The notes under the pieces are model-generated. The model saw only the letters and a list, made by a program, of their open reading frames with translations. It was not told where the DNA came from and did not search any database. Below are positions 9,633-17,495 of a DNA stretch of 64,000 bases, piece after piece (position 1 is the stretch's first letter; each line of letters starts with the position of its first letter). The DNA is from Candidatus Krumholzibacteriota bacterium (GTDB lineage Bacteria > Krumholzibacteriota > Krumholzibacteriia > LZORAL124-64-63). Where the stretch lies: assembly GCA_022711765.1 (NCBI GenBank), contig JAKLEB010000002.1:1308620-1372619 (forward strand), in the 5' to 3' direction. A program made the position numbers and the translations under genes.

Positions 9633-9646
9633 TTGATCTGGGTCAA
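9633..9646. promoter_or_regulatory. FNR/Dnr-type palindromic site
   Basis: TTGATCTGGGTCAA matches the CRP/FNR-family consensus TTGAT-N4-ATCAA at nine of ten positions. It sits between the divergent HAO-like gene and icd, and is centred about 44 bases before the start point predicted from the icd promoter. A nitrogen-oxide- or oxygen-responsive regulator is the natural guess. No such regulator gene lies in the window. Confidence 0.6.
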
Positions 9647-9648
9647 GG

Positions 9649-9677
9649 TTGTTGGTCCTTGGAATCACTGGTATCTT
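9649..9677 (+). promoter_or_regulatory. Predicted promoter of icd
   Basis: TTGTTG (9649-9654), 17 bases, TATCTT (9672-9677). It lies about 45 bases before the icd start and directly next to the FNR-type palindrome. The TTGTTG -35 recurs at 47481-47486 in the opposite orientation. Confidence 0.5.
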
Positions 9678-9721
9678 CCCGCTGCTTCACCCCCAACCCG
9701 AGCCAGACGAGGAGGCGCCGG

Positions 9722-11068
9722 ATGGAGTTCCAGCACGTCCAGGTCCCCGCGGGCGATCTGATCCGCACCGAGGGAGGCCGGCTGGTGATCGGCGAGCGCC
9801 CGGTGATCGGTCTCTTGCGCGGCGACGGCGTCGGCATCGACATCACGCCGGCGATGCAGTTCGTGGTCGACGCGGCCGTCGCGCAAGCGTACGGAGGCCG
9901 GCGGCGGATCGCCTGGTGTCCACTGTACGCCGGACTCGAGGGTCTGCACAAGTACGGGTCCGAGTTCCCGCCGGAAACGGTCGCGGCGATCCGGCACCTG
10001 AAGGTCGCGATCAAGGGACCGTTCACCACTCCGGTCGGCGAGGAGACCCATGTCTGCCTCGCGACGGGTCGCCAGGGCACGCGCGAGGAGCTGATCGGCA
10101 AGCACGGCTGCCGGCCCGAGGACGTGACCGCGCGCTTCCGCTCGATCAACGTCCGCTTCCGCCAGCACCTGGACCTCTACGCCTGCGTGCGTCCGGTCCG
10201 TTACTTCCCGGGCGTGCCGAGTCCGAACAAGTACGCCGACCAGGTCGACTTCGTGATCTTTCGCGAGAACACCGAGGACGTCTACGCCGGCCATGACTTC
10301 GAGCGCGGCAGCGAGGTCGCGCTCGCGATCATCGACCTGATCCAGGCGAAGACCGGACGCGAGATCCGTCGCGACTCGGGCATCGGCGTCAAGGCCATGA
10401 GCGAGTTCGGCACCGCGCGGCTCGTGCGCAAGGCCTTCGACTGGGCGATCCTGAACGGCCTCGAGTCGGTGACCCTCGTCCACAAGGGCAACATCATGAA
10501 GTTCACCGAGGGCAGCTTCTGCAAATGGGGCTACGAGCTGGCGGCCCGCGAGTATGCCGGCACCTTCGTCACCGAGAAGGCTCTCCTCGAGGAATACGGC
10601 GGCGAGCTGCCGCAGGGGCGGATCCTGCTCAAGGACCGGATCGCCGACAACATCTTCCAGCAGATCCAGACCCGCCCCGGCGAGTACCGCGTGCTGGCGC
10701 TGCCCAACCTCAACGGCGACTACCTCTCCGACGCGGCGATCGCGCTCGTGGGCGGCCTCGGACTCGGCCCGGGCGCCAATCTGGGCGACGAGGTCGCGCT
10801 CTTCGAGGCGACCCACGGGACCGCGCCGAAGTACACCGGCCTGGACAAGGTCAACCCGGGCTCGCTCATCCTCTCGGCGGAGATGATGCTGCGGCACCTG
10901 GGCTGGCCGGAGGCGGCCGATCGCGTGCTGCGCGGCATGGAGGCGGCGATCCGGGACGGTCGCGTGACCTACGACCTCGCGCGCCTGATGCGCGCCGAAG
11001 GCCGGCCGGACGTGGTGGAGGTGAGCTGCTCGGGATTCGGGAAGGCGATCGTCGAGCGGATGGGCTGA
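9722..11068 (+). CDS. icd: NADP-dependent isocitrate dehydrogenase
   Basis: Oxidative decarboxylation of isocitrate to 2-oxoglutarate with NADP+ in the TCA cycle. At 448 residues it aligns throughout with the E. coli Icd type: FRENTEDVYAG, VTLVHKGNIMKFTEG, NLNGDYLSD, FEATHGTAPKY (nucleotide loop) and NPGSLILSAEMMLRH. In the E. coli enzyme the phosphorylated Ser lies in RSLN; here the comparable segment is SPNKY. Start ATG 9722 has GGAGG seven bases upstream; an earlier ATG at 9659 would add a non-conserved tail. A strong terminator follows. It is a likely NADPH source for the NADPH-linked Rnf operon further on. Confidence 0.96.
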   Translation: MEFQHVQVPAGDLIRTEGGRLVIGERPVIGLLRGDGVGIDITPAMQFVVDAAVAQAYGGRRRIAWCPLYAGLEGLHKYGSEFPPETVAAIRHLKVAIKGPFTTPVGEETHVCLATGRQGTREELIGKHGCRPEDVTARFRSINVRFRQHLDLYACVRPVRYFPGVPSPNKYADQVDFVIFRENTEDVYAGHDFERGSEVALAIIDLIQAKTGREIRRDSGIGVKAMSEFGTARLVRKAFDWAILNGLESVTLVHKGNIMKFTEGSFCKWGYELAAREYAGTFVTEKALLEEYGGELPQGRILLKDRIADNIFQQIQTRPGEYRVLALPNLNGDYLSDAAIALVGGLGLGPGANLGDEVALFEATHGTAPKYTGLDKVNPGSLILSAEMMLRHLGWPEAADRVLRGMEAAIRDGRVTYDLARLMRAEGRPDVVEVSCSGFGKAIVERMG

Positions 11069-11087
11069 CCGCCGCCAGGGTCGATCT

Positions 11088-11126
11088 GGCGCCGCCGGCC
11101 CGGTCGGGCCGGCGGCGCCTTTCGTT
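11088..11126 (+). terminator. Intrinsic terminator of icd
   Basis: Perfect 14-bp GC stem (11088-11101 with 11106-11119) closed by a GGTC loop, followed by TTTCGTT. It starts 20 bases after the icd stop. As a hairpin it could also act on the convergent gene ending at 11163, though no T-run is seen on that side. Confidence 0.85.
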
Positions 11127-11162
11127 GCCTGGCGCCGTCGTGATCGCCGGACGTCGCCGCGA

Positions 11163-13943
11163 TCAGCGGACGAGCACCATGCGCTTCGTCTCGGTCCGCG
11201 TCGAGCCGTCCTCGCCGCGGAACTCGAGCCGGTACAGGTAGACGCCGGACGCGACGGGGCGGCCGCCGTCGTCCGTACCGCTCCAGATCCGCGCGTGGCG
11301 GCCGGCGGGGAGCGACTCGTCGACCAGGGTCTGCACGAGCCGTCCGCGGACGTCCATCACGCGCAGGGTCGCGTGGCCCGCGGCGGGCAGGCCGAACGAG
11401 ATCGTCGTGCGCGGGTTGAACGGGTTGGGTCGGTTGCCGGCCAGCTCGAACACCGCCGGGACGTCGTCGACGCCGATCACGCCGGTGATGTTGATCGCGA
11501 TCTGATCGGTCGACGAGTGGCCGTTGGCGTCGGTGACGCGCAACTCGATCGTGATCGGCCCCGGCACGCCCGCCTCGCGGAACGACGGCAGGAGTTGGTC
11601 GGTGGTGAAGTTCTGGTCGGTCGAGAGCAGGCCGTGGATGTCGGAGTACCACGCGAAATCGTACGGCGGCGTTCCGTTGACCACGCCGCTGCGGAACGAG
11701 ACCGGGTCGCCGTAGGCGAACATGTCGCCGTCGCCCGGCGCGAGGATCTCGCCGTGCACGGGCAGCGTGTCGGACGCGAGGAATAGCCGCCCGGGGACGC
11801 TCAGGCGCTCGCCCTCGCGGCCCGGGTCGGCGCCGATGAGGTCGACGTCCAAGTAGTACACCGGCCCCATGCGCGTCTGCTGGTCGCTGATGCCCTGCTC
11901 GAAGTAGCCGATGTTCGCGTCGCGCACCACGACCTCCTCGGCCGGGAATTCGGGCGCGCCCTGCAACGCGGCGTAGCCGAACGCAGCGAGCTGGTCCAGC
12001 GCCGCCTGCACGGAGATCACCTCGACCAGCGACCGGGCCTGGACGCGACGGCTGACCTGGTTGAAGGCCTGGATCGAGCCGTCGACGCCGACCGCCACGT
12101 GCGTGCGGCCGCCGTTGCCGACCACCGGGAACGACTCGCCGCCCGGACCCTGGCTGTGCCCGATGACGGCGTCGTAGGCGAACGGGTACGACTGCAGGAC
12201 GGTGCCGTCCTCGGCGAGCTCGGCTGCTTCGTAGACGTTGACGCCGGCCAGGAAGTGGGTGTTGTCGACCAGGCCGAGTTGCTGCAGGAAGCCCAGCGCG
12301 CGTTCCCCCGCCTCGTCGGGCGTCAGGGCGATCTCGGGCGGGACCTCCGGCACGAGCTGGATTTCCTGGTTGGTGAACTGCCAGCCGCCCGACGCGACGT
12401 AGCCCGAGAGGGTCGCGAGACCGGCGGCGGCCGCGTACCCGTCCTCGTCCTCGCGACCGACGGCAGCGTCGGCGCACGCGAGGCCCAGCGCTCCGCACAG
12501 GCGGTCGAACATCTCGGCCGTCATGCCGTCGTCCAGGTTCGACGGGAGCACGTCGTGCACCCACGCGGCGACGGGCAGGCTCTTGGCGAGCACCTCGGGG
12601 TGCACGCGCACGACGAGGGCGGGCGCGCCCGGTTCGCCGAGGTCGGGCGGCGCTTGCCACAGGATCGGCTCGCTCGCGCGCCGGACGGCCGCGGGATCGA
12701 AGACGGCGAGACCGCCCGCGGCCTTGCTCACGGTGTGCGAGACAGTCCAGTGCGTGGCGTCCGGACTGTCCGGCTGGACCGTGCCCTGGCCCCAGATGTA
12801 CTCGTTGTAGTGGGCCTGGTCCTCCGCCAGCAGGCGAAACTTGTTGCCGGCCGGCTGGTTGCTGTCGTTGGCGTGCCACCAGGACTGGTAGATCGTCTCG
12901 GGCGAGTCGAAGATGCCGGTGTCGATCAGCCTCTTCGCGATCGTCTTGCCCCAGTTGCTCGAGCCGTTGATGACGCTGATGGCGCCGGCGATCGTGTGCG
13001 CGCCGGCGAGCGCCGAATGCCAGTTGGTGCCGCTGAGGTTCAGGCAGCAGTGGAACCAGGACCACTCCATGTCGGGGTTGCCCCAGGCCGCGTTGATGTC
13101 GGACGCGGAGACCGTGCCGTCGTCGTGGGAGGAGTTGGCCAGGGAGAGCACGTTGGTCGAGCCGTGGCCGCAGTAGAGGAACGCGTCGACGGCGTCGACC
13201 CAGCTGTTGTTGTCGCCGCCGAGATCCACGCGCTTGTAATCGGTCTCCCAGACGTTGCTGTTGCCGTAGTCGAAGGCCCAGGTCCAGCCGTGGCTGTCGA
13301 GATACGACGCGAATCGCTGGGCCGTCTCGTTCGGCGAGGTGAGGTCGTTGCCGGTGCCGGGATAGTCCTCGCACCACTCGTCGGCGACCTCGGCCGGGTC
13401 GCGCGTCAGCTCCTCCTCGAACCAGAAGGCGCCGAGTTCGGACACCTCCGGGGTGCCGCGGCCCGCCCTCGGTTCGATGACCAGGGAGAATCCCTGGTAG
13501 CGATCCGCCGGTACGGTGATCACGATCGTCGTCCATTCGGTCGCCGCCGGCAGGTCGGCACTGGCGGCGCCGCGTTGCCAGCGTTCATGGGGCAGGAGCA
13601 GGTCCACGGTCACCGTGCCTTCGCCCCGGTAGCGGACCTCGATCTCGTTGGTGAACTCGGCGGCGCCCGCGTACCGGACGCCGAGCTGCCGTTCGGCCAC
13701 GAGCGTGGCGTCGTCGCCGTCGACGAGGGCCGCCGACCAGGTCGGGTCGGTCAACCTGGAGCCGAGGACGTGGTTGACGGAGCGGGCTTCCGCGTGGGTC
13801 GCGAGTTTGTCGAGCGGGATCGGCTCACCGCGGCTGCGGGCGGGTTCGGCGGCGGCGCCGTCGATCCGCGCGAGAAGGGCGAGCACGGCCAACGTGGCCA
13901 CGGTCGCGACGGTGGCGCGTCGGAATGGTGTATGGGGGGTCAT
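11163..13943 (-). CDS. Secreted DUF6345-like protein with C-terminal sorting domain
   Basis: A 926-residue exported protein. A signal peptide (about 1-32) and a beta-rich region (about 60-180) precede a DUF6345-like domain (about 185-360). There, YCGHGS near residue 257 and HCCLNL near 297 give a spaced His/Cys pair like clan CD cysteine peptidases (caspase/gingipain fold). A long middle region without a recognised fold follows. The last 90 residues are an FCB-type C-terminal module (NPFNPRTTISF near 838, VASGVYLYR near 900). ATG 13943 was chosen because GAGGTG lies upstream and a clean signal peptide follows. Peptidase activity is inference only; a bacteriocin-like or structural role is possible. 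Confidence 0.8.
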   Translation of the reverse strand: MTPHTPFRRATVATVATLAVLALLARIDGAAAEPARSRGEPIPLDKLATHAEARSVNHVLGSRLTDPTWSAALVDGDDATLVAERQLGVRYAGAAEFTNEIEVRYRGEGTVTVDLLLPHERWQRGAASADLPAATEWTTIVITVPADRYQGFSLVIEPRAGRGTPEVSELGAFWFEEELTRDPAEVADEWCEDYPGTGNDLTSPNETAQRFASYLDSHGWTWAFDYGNSNVWETDYKRVDLGGDNNSWVDAVDAFLYCGHGSTNVLSLANSSHDDGTVSASDINAAWGNPDMEWSWFHCCLNLSGTNWHSALAGAHTIAGAISVINGSSNWGKTIAKRLIDTGIFDSPETIYQSWWHANDSNQPAGNKFRLLAEDQAHYNEYIWGQGTVQPDSPDATHWTVSHTVSKAAGGLAVFDPAAVRRASEPILWQAPPDLGEPGAPALVVRVHPEVLAKSLPVAAWVHDVLPSNLDDGMTAEMFDRLCGALGLACADAAVGREDEDGYAAAAGLATLSGYVASGGWQFTNQEIQLVPEVPPEIALTPDEAGERALGFLQQLGLVDNTHFLAGVNVYEAAELAEDGTVLQSYPFAYDAVIGHSQGPGGESFPVVGNGGRTHVAVGVDGSIQAFNQVSRRVQARSLVEVISVQAALDQLAAFGYAALQGAPEFPAEEVVVRDANIGYFEQGISDQQTRMGPVYYLDVDLIGADPGREGERLSVPGRLFLASDTLPVHGEILAPGDGDMFAYGDPVSFRSGVVNGTPPYDFAWYSDIHGLLSTDQNFTTDQLLPSFREAGVPGPITIELRVTDANGHSSTDQIAINITGVIGVDDVPAVFELAGNRPNPFNPRTTISFGLPAAGHATLRVMDVRGRLVQTLVDESLPAGRHARIWSGTDDGGRPVASGVYLYRLEFRGEDGSTRTETKRMVLVR

Positions 13944-14115
13944 CGGACACCTCGTTTCGTCAGGGGGCGAGCCGGTGCGCGGGCGATCAGCGCGTGAATG
14001 CCTGCCGAAATCCGCCGCTGTCCCGCGAACGCCGCTGTCGAGACCTGGAGGGCTGGCCTGGCGCCGCCGGCGTGGGGTGGACGTGGGGAGCAGGGCTGCA
14101 TCCCCAGGAAACAGG

Positions 14116-14143
14116 ACTATACTACACTGGTATAGATGGTCAA
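14116..14143 (-). promoter_or_regulatory. Promoter of the secreted DUF6345-like gene
   Basis: Read on the minus strand: TTGACC (14143-14138), 16 bases, TATAGT (14121-14116). It has the same -35 as alaS, asd and yedE. The spacer contains most of a perfect inverted repeat, which suggests repressor control. Confidence 0.6.
14117..14135. repeat. Perfect inverted repeat, candidate operator
   Basis: CTATAC, seven bases (TACACTG), GTATAG. The 19-bp dyad lies across the -10 box and spacer of the minus-strand promoter, where a dimeric repressor would block polymerase. The cognate regulator is unknown. Confidence 0.5.
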
Positions 14144-14194
14144 GCCCGCTGATCGCCGGCTCTCCGCCGATCGATAAATCACAGTAAAATAGTG

Positions 14195-14224
14195 TTAAAT
14201 TGGCTTCCTCCAAACAGTTATCAT
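14195..14224 (+). promoter_or_regulatory. Possible promoter of the Rnf operon
   Basis: TTAAAT (14195-14200), 18 bases, TATCAT (14219-14224) in an AT-rich tract about 100 bases before the first gene. The -10 matches other promoters here; the -35 is weak. Confidence 0.4.
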
Positions 14225-14323
14225 TTGTTGCCGCTCTCTCGACGTCCTATCTTTCATCTCGGTGACCGCCGTCGCGGCGGCCGTGGCGGCGGCGCGATCC
14301 CAGGCGGAAGACGAGGTGATCCC

Positions 14324-14797
14324 ATGAGCCCGGACCGGCCGCCTCGAGGCGAGCGCTGGGAAGACCTGCTCTGGCAGAAGCACCACTACAACGACCGCAC
14401 CGCCCTGAAGTCGGGATCCTACCTGCGCGCTTACTGTCCCCACTGCGACGCCAGCTTGATACGCGGCGGCATGATCCGGCTGGAGTCCACGACGCTGGGC
14501 GGCCAGGACGGGTGGGTCGAGCTGAGTCCGTACCTCAACGTCTTCGAGCGGCGCAGCGACATCCGGATCCCCGAGGGCGAGGAGCTCGCTGACCTGCGCT
14601 GCTGGCACTGCCACCGCTCGCTGCGGGTCGAAGGACTCGCCTGCGGCCTCGGCGACGATCGGGTCGCGAGCGTCCTGGTCGGCGTCTCGAGCGTCCGCGT
14701 TCCGTTCTACTTCTGCCTGGCGCGGGGTTGCGGCTGGCATCGCCTCGATCCGGAGGACGTGCAGCGGATCATCCTGGACGACAGTCAGGAATGGTGA
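14324..14797 (+). CDS. Zinc-ribbon protein heading the Rnf operon
   Basis: A 157-residue soluble protein of unknown function. It has two CxxC knuckles, CPHC near residue 39 and CWHC near 95, as expected for a zinc ribbon, with beta-rich sequence between. A further CLARGCGWH occurs near the end. No export signal was seen. The start ATG 14324 was preferred over earlier frames that run through the AT-rich promoter. The stop lies just before the cytochrome gene, so it is the first gene of the operon. A second CPHC/CPVC protein stands at the far end (23487-23882). It might be an assembly or regulatory factor; this is not shown. Confidence 0.75.
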   Translation: MSPDRPPRGERWEDLLWQKHHYNDRTALKSGSYLRAYCPHCDASLIRGGMIRLESTTLGGQDGWVELSPYLNVFERRSDIRIPEGEELADLRCWHCHRSLRVEGLACGLGDDRVASVLVGVSSVRVPFYFCLARGCGWHRLDPEDVQRIILDDSQEW

Positions 14798-14801
14798 TGC
14801 G

Positions 14802-15209
14802 GTGGTGAGTCCCGACCGGAATCCGCGCAAGGTCCTGCCGCTGGCGTCGCTGGCCGCGCTGGCCCTCGCCGTCGGCGTCATCGGTTACCTGCGGGCCGGA
14901 CCGGCGCCGCACGCCGGCCGGGTCTACCTGCGCAGCCGCAACGGACCCGTGCTCTTCGATCACGCGCGCCACGCCGCGGCGTCGGCCGGCTGCGCGGACT
15001 GCCACCACGAGACCGCGGCGGGTCGCCAGCCCGCGAACTGTCGCACCTGCCACCCGGACAGGGCGAACGAGGACGCCGGAGATCGGGCGGCGCGGGCCGT
15101 GGAGGACTGCTACCACGCCCACTGCAACGCCTGCCACCTGGCGCAGGCCTCGGCGCGATTCCGGGAGCCGGACGGCACCGCTGCCTGCTCGGCCTGTCAC
15201 TTGAAGTAG
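14802..15209 (+). CDS. Tetraheme class III-type cytochrome c
   Basis: Periplasmic electron carrier, 135 residues. One N-terminal hydrophobic segment (about 11-31) acts as an anchor or signal. Four CxxCH sites follow (CADCH, CRTCH, CNACH, CSACH), with extra His residues in VLFDHARH as axial ligands, the cytochrome c3/c7 pattern. The GTG at 14802 (or 14805) is used because the nearby ATG at 14797 reads into a stop. It lies directly before rnfC. Rnf clusters of Desulfovibrio and Methanosarcina also carry a multiheme cytochrome, which exchanges electrons with the complex. That role is inferred here. Confidence 0.88.
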   Translation: MVSPDRNPRKVLPLASLAALALAVGVIGYLRAGPAPHAGRVYLRSRNGPVLFDHARHAAASAGCADCHHETAAGRQPANCRTCHPDRANEDAGDRAARAVEDCYHAHCNACHLAQASARFREPDGTAACSACHLK

Positions 15210-15228
15210 CGTCCCGCGGAGGGTGGCC

Positions 15229-16518
15229 ATGACCTGGTCGAGCCTCTGGAAAACTCCCGCCGCCCGGGTCCCACGCTGCCCCGAGGGCACGCCCGGCATC
15301 GTGGAGTTGCCGGATCCCGACGAGGTCGTGATCCCTCTCGAGTACCCCGGCCAGATCCTGTTCCGTCCGCTCGTGCAGGCCGGCGACCAGGTCGCCCGCT
15401 ACCAGCCGATCGGCCGTTCCGAGCGCGGCAACGTCGTGCACGCCTCGATCGGCGGCCGCGTCCAGGAGATCCGCGCGGTCTGGACGGCGCGGAGCTTCCA
15501 CGTGCCCGCGGTCGTGATCCGGCGCGGCGCGGTCGCGGACCTCACGCCGGCCGAGGTGCTCGTCCGCTGCGGCCTCGAGTCCGGGACCGCGAGCCGGATC
15601 GACGCCATGCGCGCCTGCGGGGTCATCTCGCCCTGGACCACGCCGGGCCGGAACCACTGCGAGTCCGACCCCGGCGAGTTCCCCGACGTTCGCCACCTGG
15701 TGATCGAGGGTTTCCACGAGGAGCCCACGATCTGCGGCTTCGAGCAGCTCCTGCTCGCGAACGCCGAGGCGCTGCGCGACGGCCTGCCGCGGTTGACCGA
15801 CCTCGCGCCGCAGGCCCGGATCTGGCTGACCGTGAGGCGGCCGCTCAAGGCGTGGGCGCACAAGGTCTTCGGCGCGGCCGTGACCGTCGTCGGCGTCCCC
15901 GACGACTATCGCCGCCGCCTCGCGCGGCCGCGGATCTCGCGGCTGACGGGGATCCCCATCCCCCGCACGGCCGCGTACCGCCAGCACGGCGTGGCCGTGT
16001 TGCCCACGGAATTCGCCCTGGCGGCGCTGGACGCGATGCACGGCCGGTGCTTCGTCCGCAAGACGGTCACCCTGGCCGGCCGGCCGTTCGCGCGACCGCT
16101 CACGGTGCGGGCGCCGCTGGGGATCACGGTCCGGCAGATACTCGCGAGCCAGGGGGTCGACGCGGCACAGTTCGGTCGGGTCGTCATGGGCGGCCCGATG
16201 ATGGGCCACGCGCTCTACACCGACGAGACTCCGCTGAGCAAGTTCCAGCACGGCGTGTTCCTGCTCGGCCGCGACGAGCTGCCGGCCGAGGTCAACCTGG
16301 CCTGCGTCAATTGCGGGCGATGCACCCGCGCCTGTCCGGCAAGGCTGCAGGTGCACCTGCTCGCCCGCTACGTCGAGTACGACCAGCTCGGCGACGCGTG
16401 CCGGTTCCATCCGGAAGCGTGCCTGGAGTGCGGACTCTGCGCGTTCGTGTGCCCCGCGCGCCGGCCGCTCGTCCAGCTCGTGAAGATGGCGAAGCGGTAC
16501 GGGGGGGTGGCCGCATGA
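15229..16518 (+). CDS. rnfC: RnfC-like subunit lacking recognisable NADH/FMN motifs
   Basis: Peripheral subunit of the Rnf ion-translocating complex, 429 residues. The N-terminal biotinyl-like barrel (GQILFRPLVQAGDQV), the SLBB-like region (VMGGPMMG) and two 4Fe-4S motifs (CVNCGRCTRACP from C359, CLECGLCAFVCP from C398) are present. The GxGGxGFPT loop and the YPxGxEKQL segment that bind FMN and NADH in other RnfC/NuoF-type proteins are not found. The matching regions read CGVISPWTTPG and DDYRRRLARP. ATG 15229 is chosen over GTG 15223 because GGAGGG is spaced correctly. It overlaps rnfD by ATGA. Confidence 0.9.
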   Translation: MTWSSLWKTPAARVPRCPEGTPGIVELPDPDEVVIPLEYPGQILFRPLVQAGDQVARYQPIGRSERGNVVHASIGGRVQEIRAVWTARSFHVPAVVIRRGAVADLTPAEVLVRCGLESGTASRIDAMRACGVISPWTTPGRNHCESDPGEFPDVRHLVIEGFHEEPTICGFEQLLLANAEALRDGLPRLTDLAPQARIWLTVRRPLKAWAHKVFGAAVTVVGVPDDYRRRLARPRISRLTGIPIPRTAAYRQHGVAVLPTEFALAALDAMHGRCFVRKTVTLAGRPFARPLTVRAPLGITVRQILASQGVDAAQFGRVVMGGPMMGHALYTDETPLSKFQHGVFLLGRDELPAEVNLACVNCGRCTRACPARLQVHLLARYVEYDQLGDACRFHPEACLECGLCAFVCPARRPLVQLVKMAKRYGGVAA

Positions 16519-17495
16519 ACGAGACGCCGGCCGGAGCGAGGCTGAACGTCGCCGAGGCGCCGCACTGGCGGGATGCGAGCTCGCTCGCCCAGATGCAGGT
16601 CCTCTGGCTGGTCGCGCTGTCGCCGGCCGCGATCGCGAGCGTGACCCTCTTCGGCCAGAGCGCCCTGCGCGTGATCGCGCTCGCGGTCGGCGCATCGGTC
16701 GCGCTGGATGTTGCGGCGAACCGCGTGCTCGGCGCGAAGGACTCCGCCACCAACTGGAGCAGCGTCACGCTCGGCCTGCTCCTCGCGCTGTTGCTGCCGG
16801 TCGGCGCGCCGTGGTGGCTGGTCGTCGTCGGCTGCTTCCTCACCGTGGTCGTGGGCAAGAAGCTCTACGGCGGCTGGGGCGGCTACCCGGTGCACCCGGT
16901 GGCGCTCGGCTACGCGATGCTGGCGGTGTCCTGGCCGGAGCGGCTGGACCGGACGGCGTCGCTGGTGGGCCAGGCGTGGGACACGACGATGATCGAGCCG
17001 GTCCGCCTGCTCAAGACGCAGGGCGCCGCCGCCGAGGCCGCCTACGCCAAGGTCGATCTGCTTCTGGGCATCCAGGTCGGCGGCATCGGCAACGCGCTCG
17101 TGCTCTGGCTGCTCTTGGGCGGGTTCTTCCTGCTGCTCGTGCGGCAGATCTCGTGGCAGATCCCGGCGGGCGCCCTCGCCGGCGTGGTGCTGGGCGCAGT
17201 GGTGGTGAGGCTCGCGGCGCCGGCGATGGGCGCGACCCCGCTCTTCCATCTGCTGGCCGGCAGCACCGTGCTCACCGGCTGCTTCCTGCTGACGGAGGTG
17301 ACCACGTCGCCGGTCAATCCCTGGCCGATGGCGATCTACGGGATGCTCGGCGGCCTCCTGCTCGTCCTGATCCGCGTCTTCTCGACCAACCCCGAGGAGG
17401 CGATCTTCGCCGTCATGCTGGCGAACCTCGCCGCGCCGCTGCTCGACCGCCTCGCGCCGCGCGCCCGGGGCCTGGAGGTGGCGCGCGATGCGTGA
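16515..17495 (+). CDS. rnfD: RnfD membrane subunit
   Basis: Integral subunit of Rnf (NqrB/RnfD family), 326 residues with about nine to ten helices. Recognisable blocks are NWSSVTLGLLLALLLPVG, KKLYGGWGGYPVHP, ISWQIPAG and TSPVNPWPMAIYGM. In canonical RnfD a Thr in an SGAT-type motif binds FMN covalently. Around residues 158-172 this protein reads VRLLKTQGAAAEAA, with no such motif, so the flavin may be absent or bound differently. The start overlaps rnfC (ATGA); the end overlaps rnfG by eight bases. Confidence 0.93.
   Translation: MNETPAGARLNVAEAPHWRDASSLAQMQVLWLVALSPAAIASVTLFGQSALRVIALAVGASVALDVAANRVLGAKDSATNWSSVTLGLLLALLLPVGAPWWLVVVGCFLTVVVGKKLYGGWGGYPVHPVALGYAMLAVSWPERLDRTASLVGQAWDTTMIEPVRLLKTQGAAAEAAYAKVDLLLGIQVGGIGNALVLWLLLGGFFLLLVRQISWQIPAGALAGVVLGAVVVRLAAPAMGATPLFHLLAGSTVLTGCFLLTEVTTSPVNPWPMAIYGMLGGLLLVLIRVFSTNPEEAIFAVMLANLAAPLLDRLAPRARGLEVARDA

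Larger units (their letters stand above)
13944..14323. other. Divergent intergenic region, partly AT-rich
   Basis: 380 bases between the secreted protein (minus) and the Rnf operon (plus). It holds a TTGACC/TATAGT promoter and a perfect inverted repeat for the minus gene (14116-14143), an AT-rich tract at 14170-14225 with a possible plus-strand promoter, and a leader of about 90 bases before 14324. No convincing small gene was seen. Confidence 0.6.
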
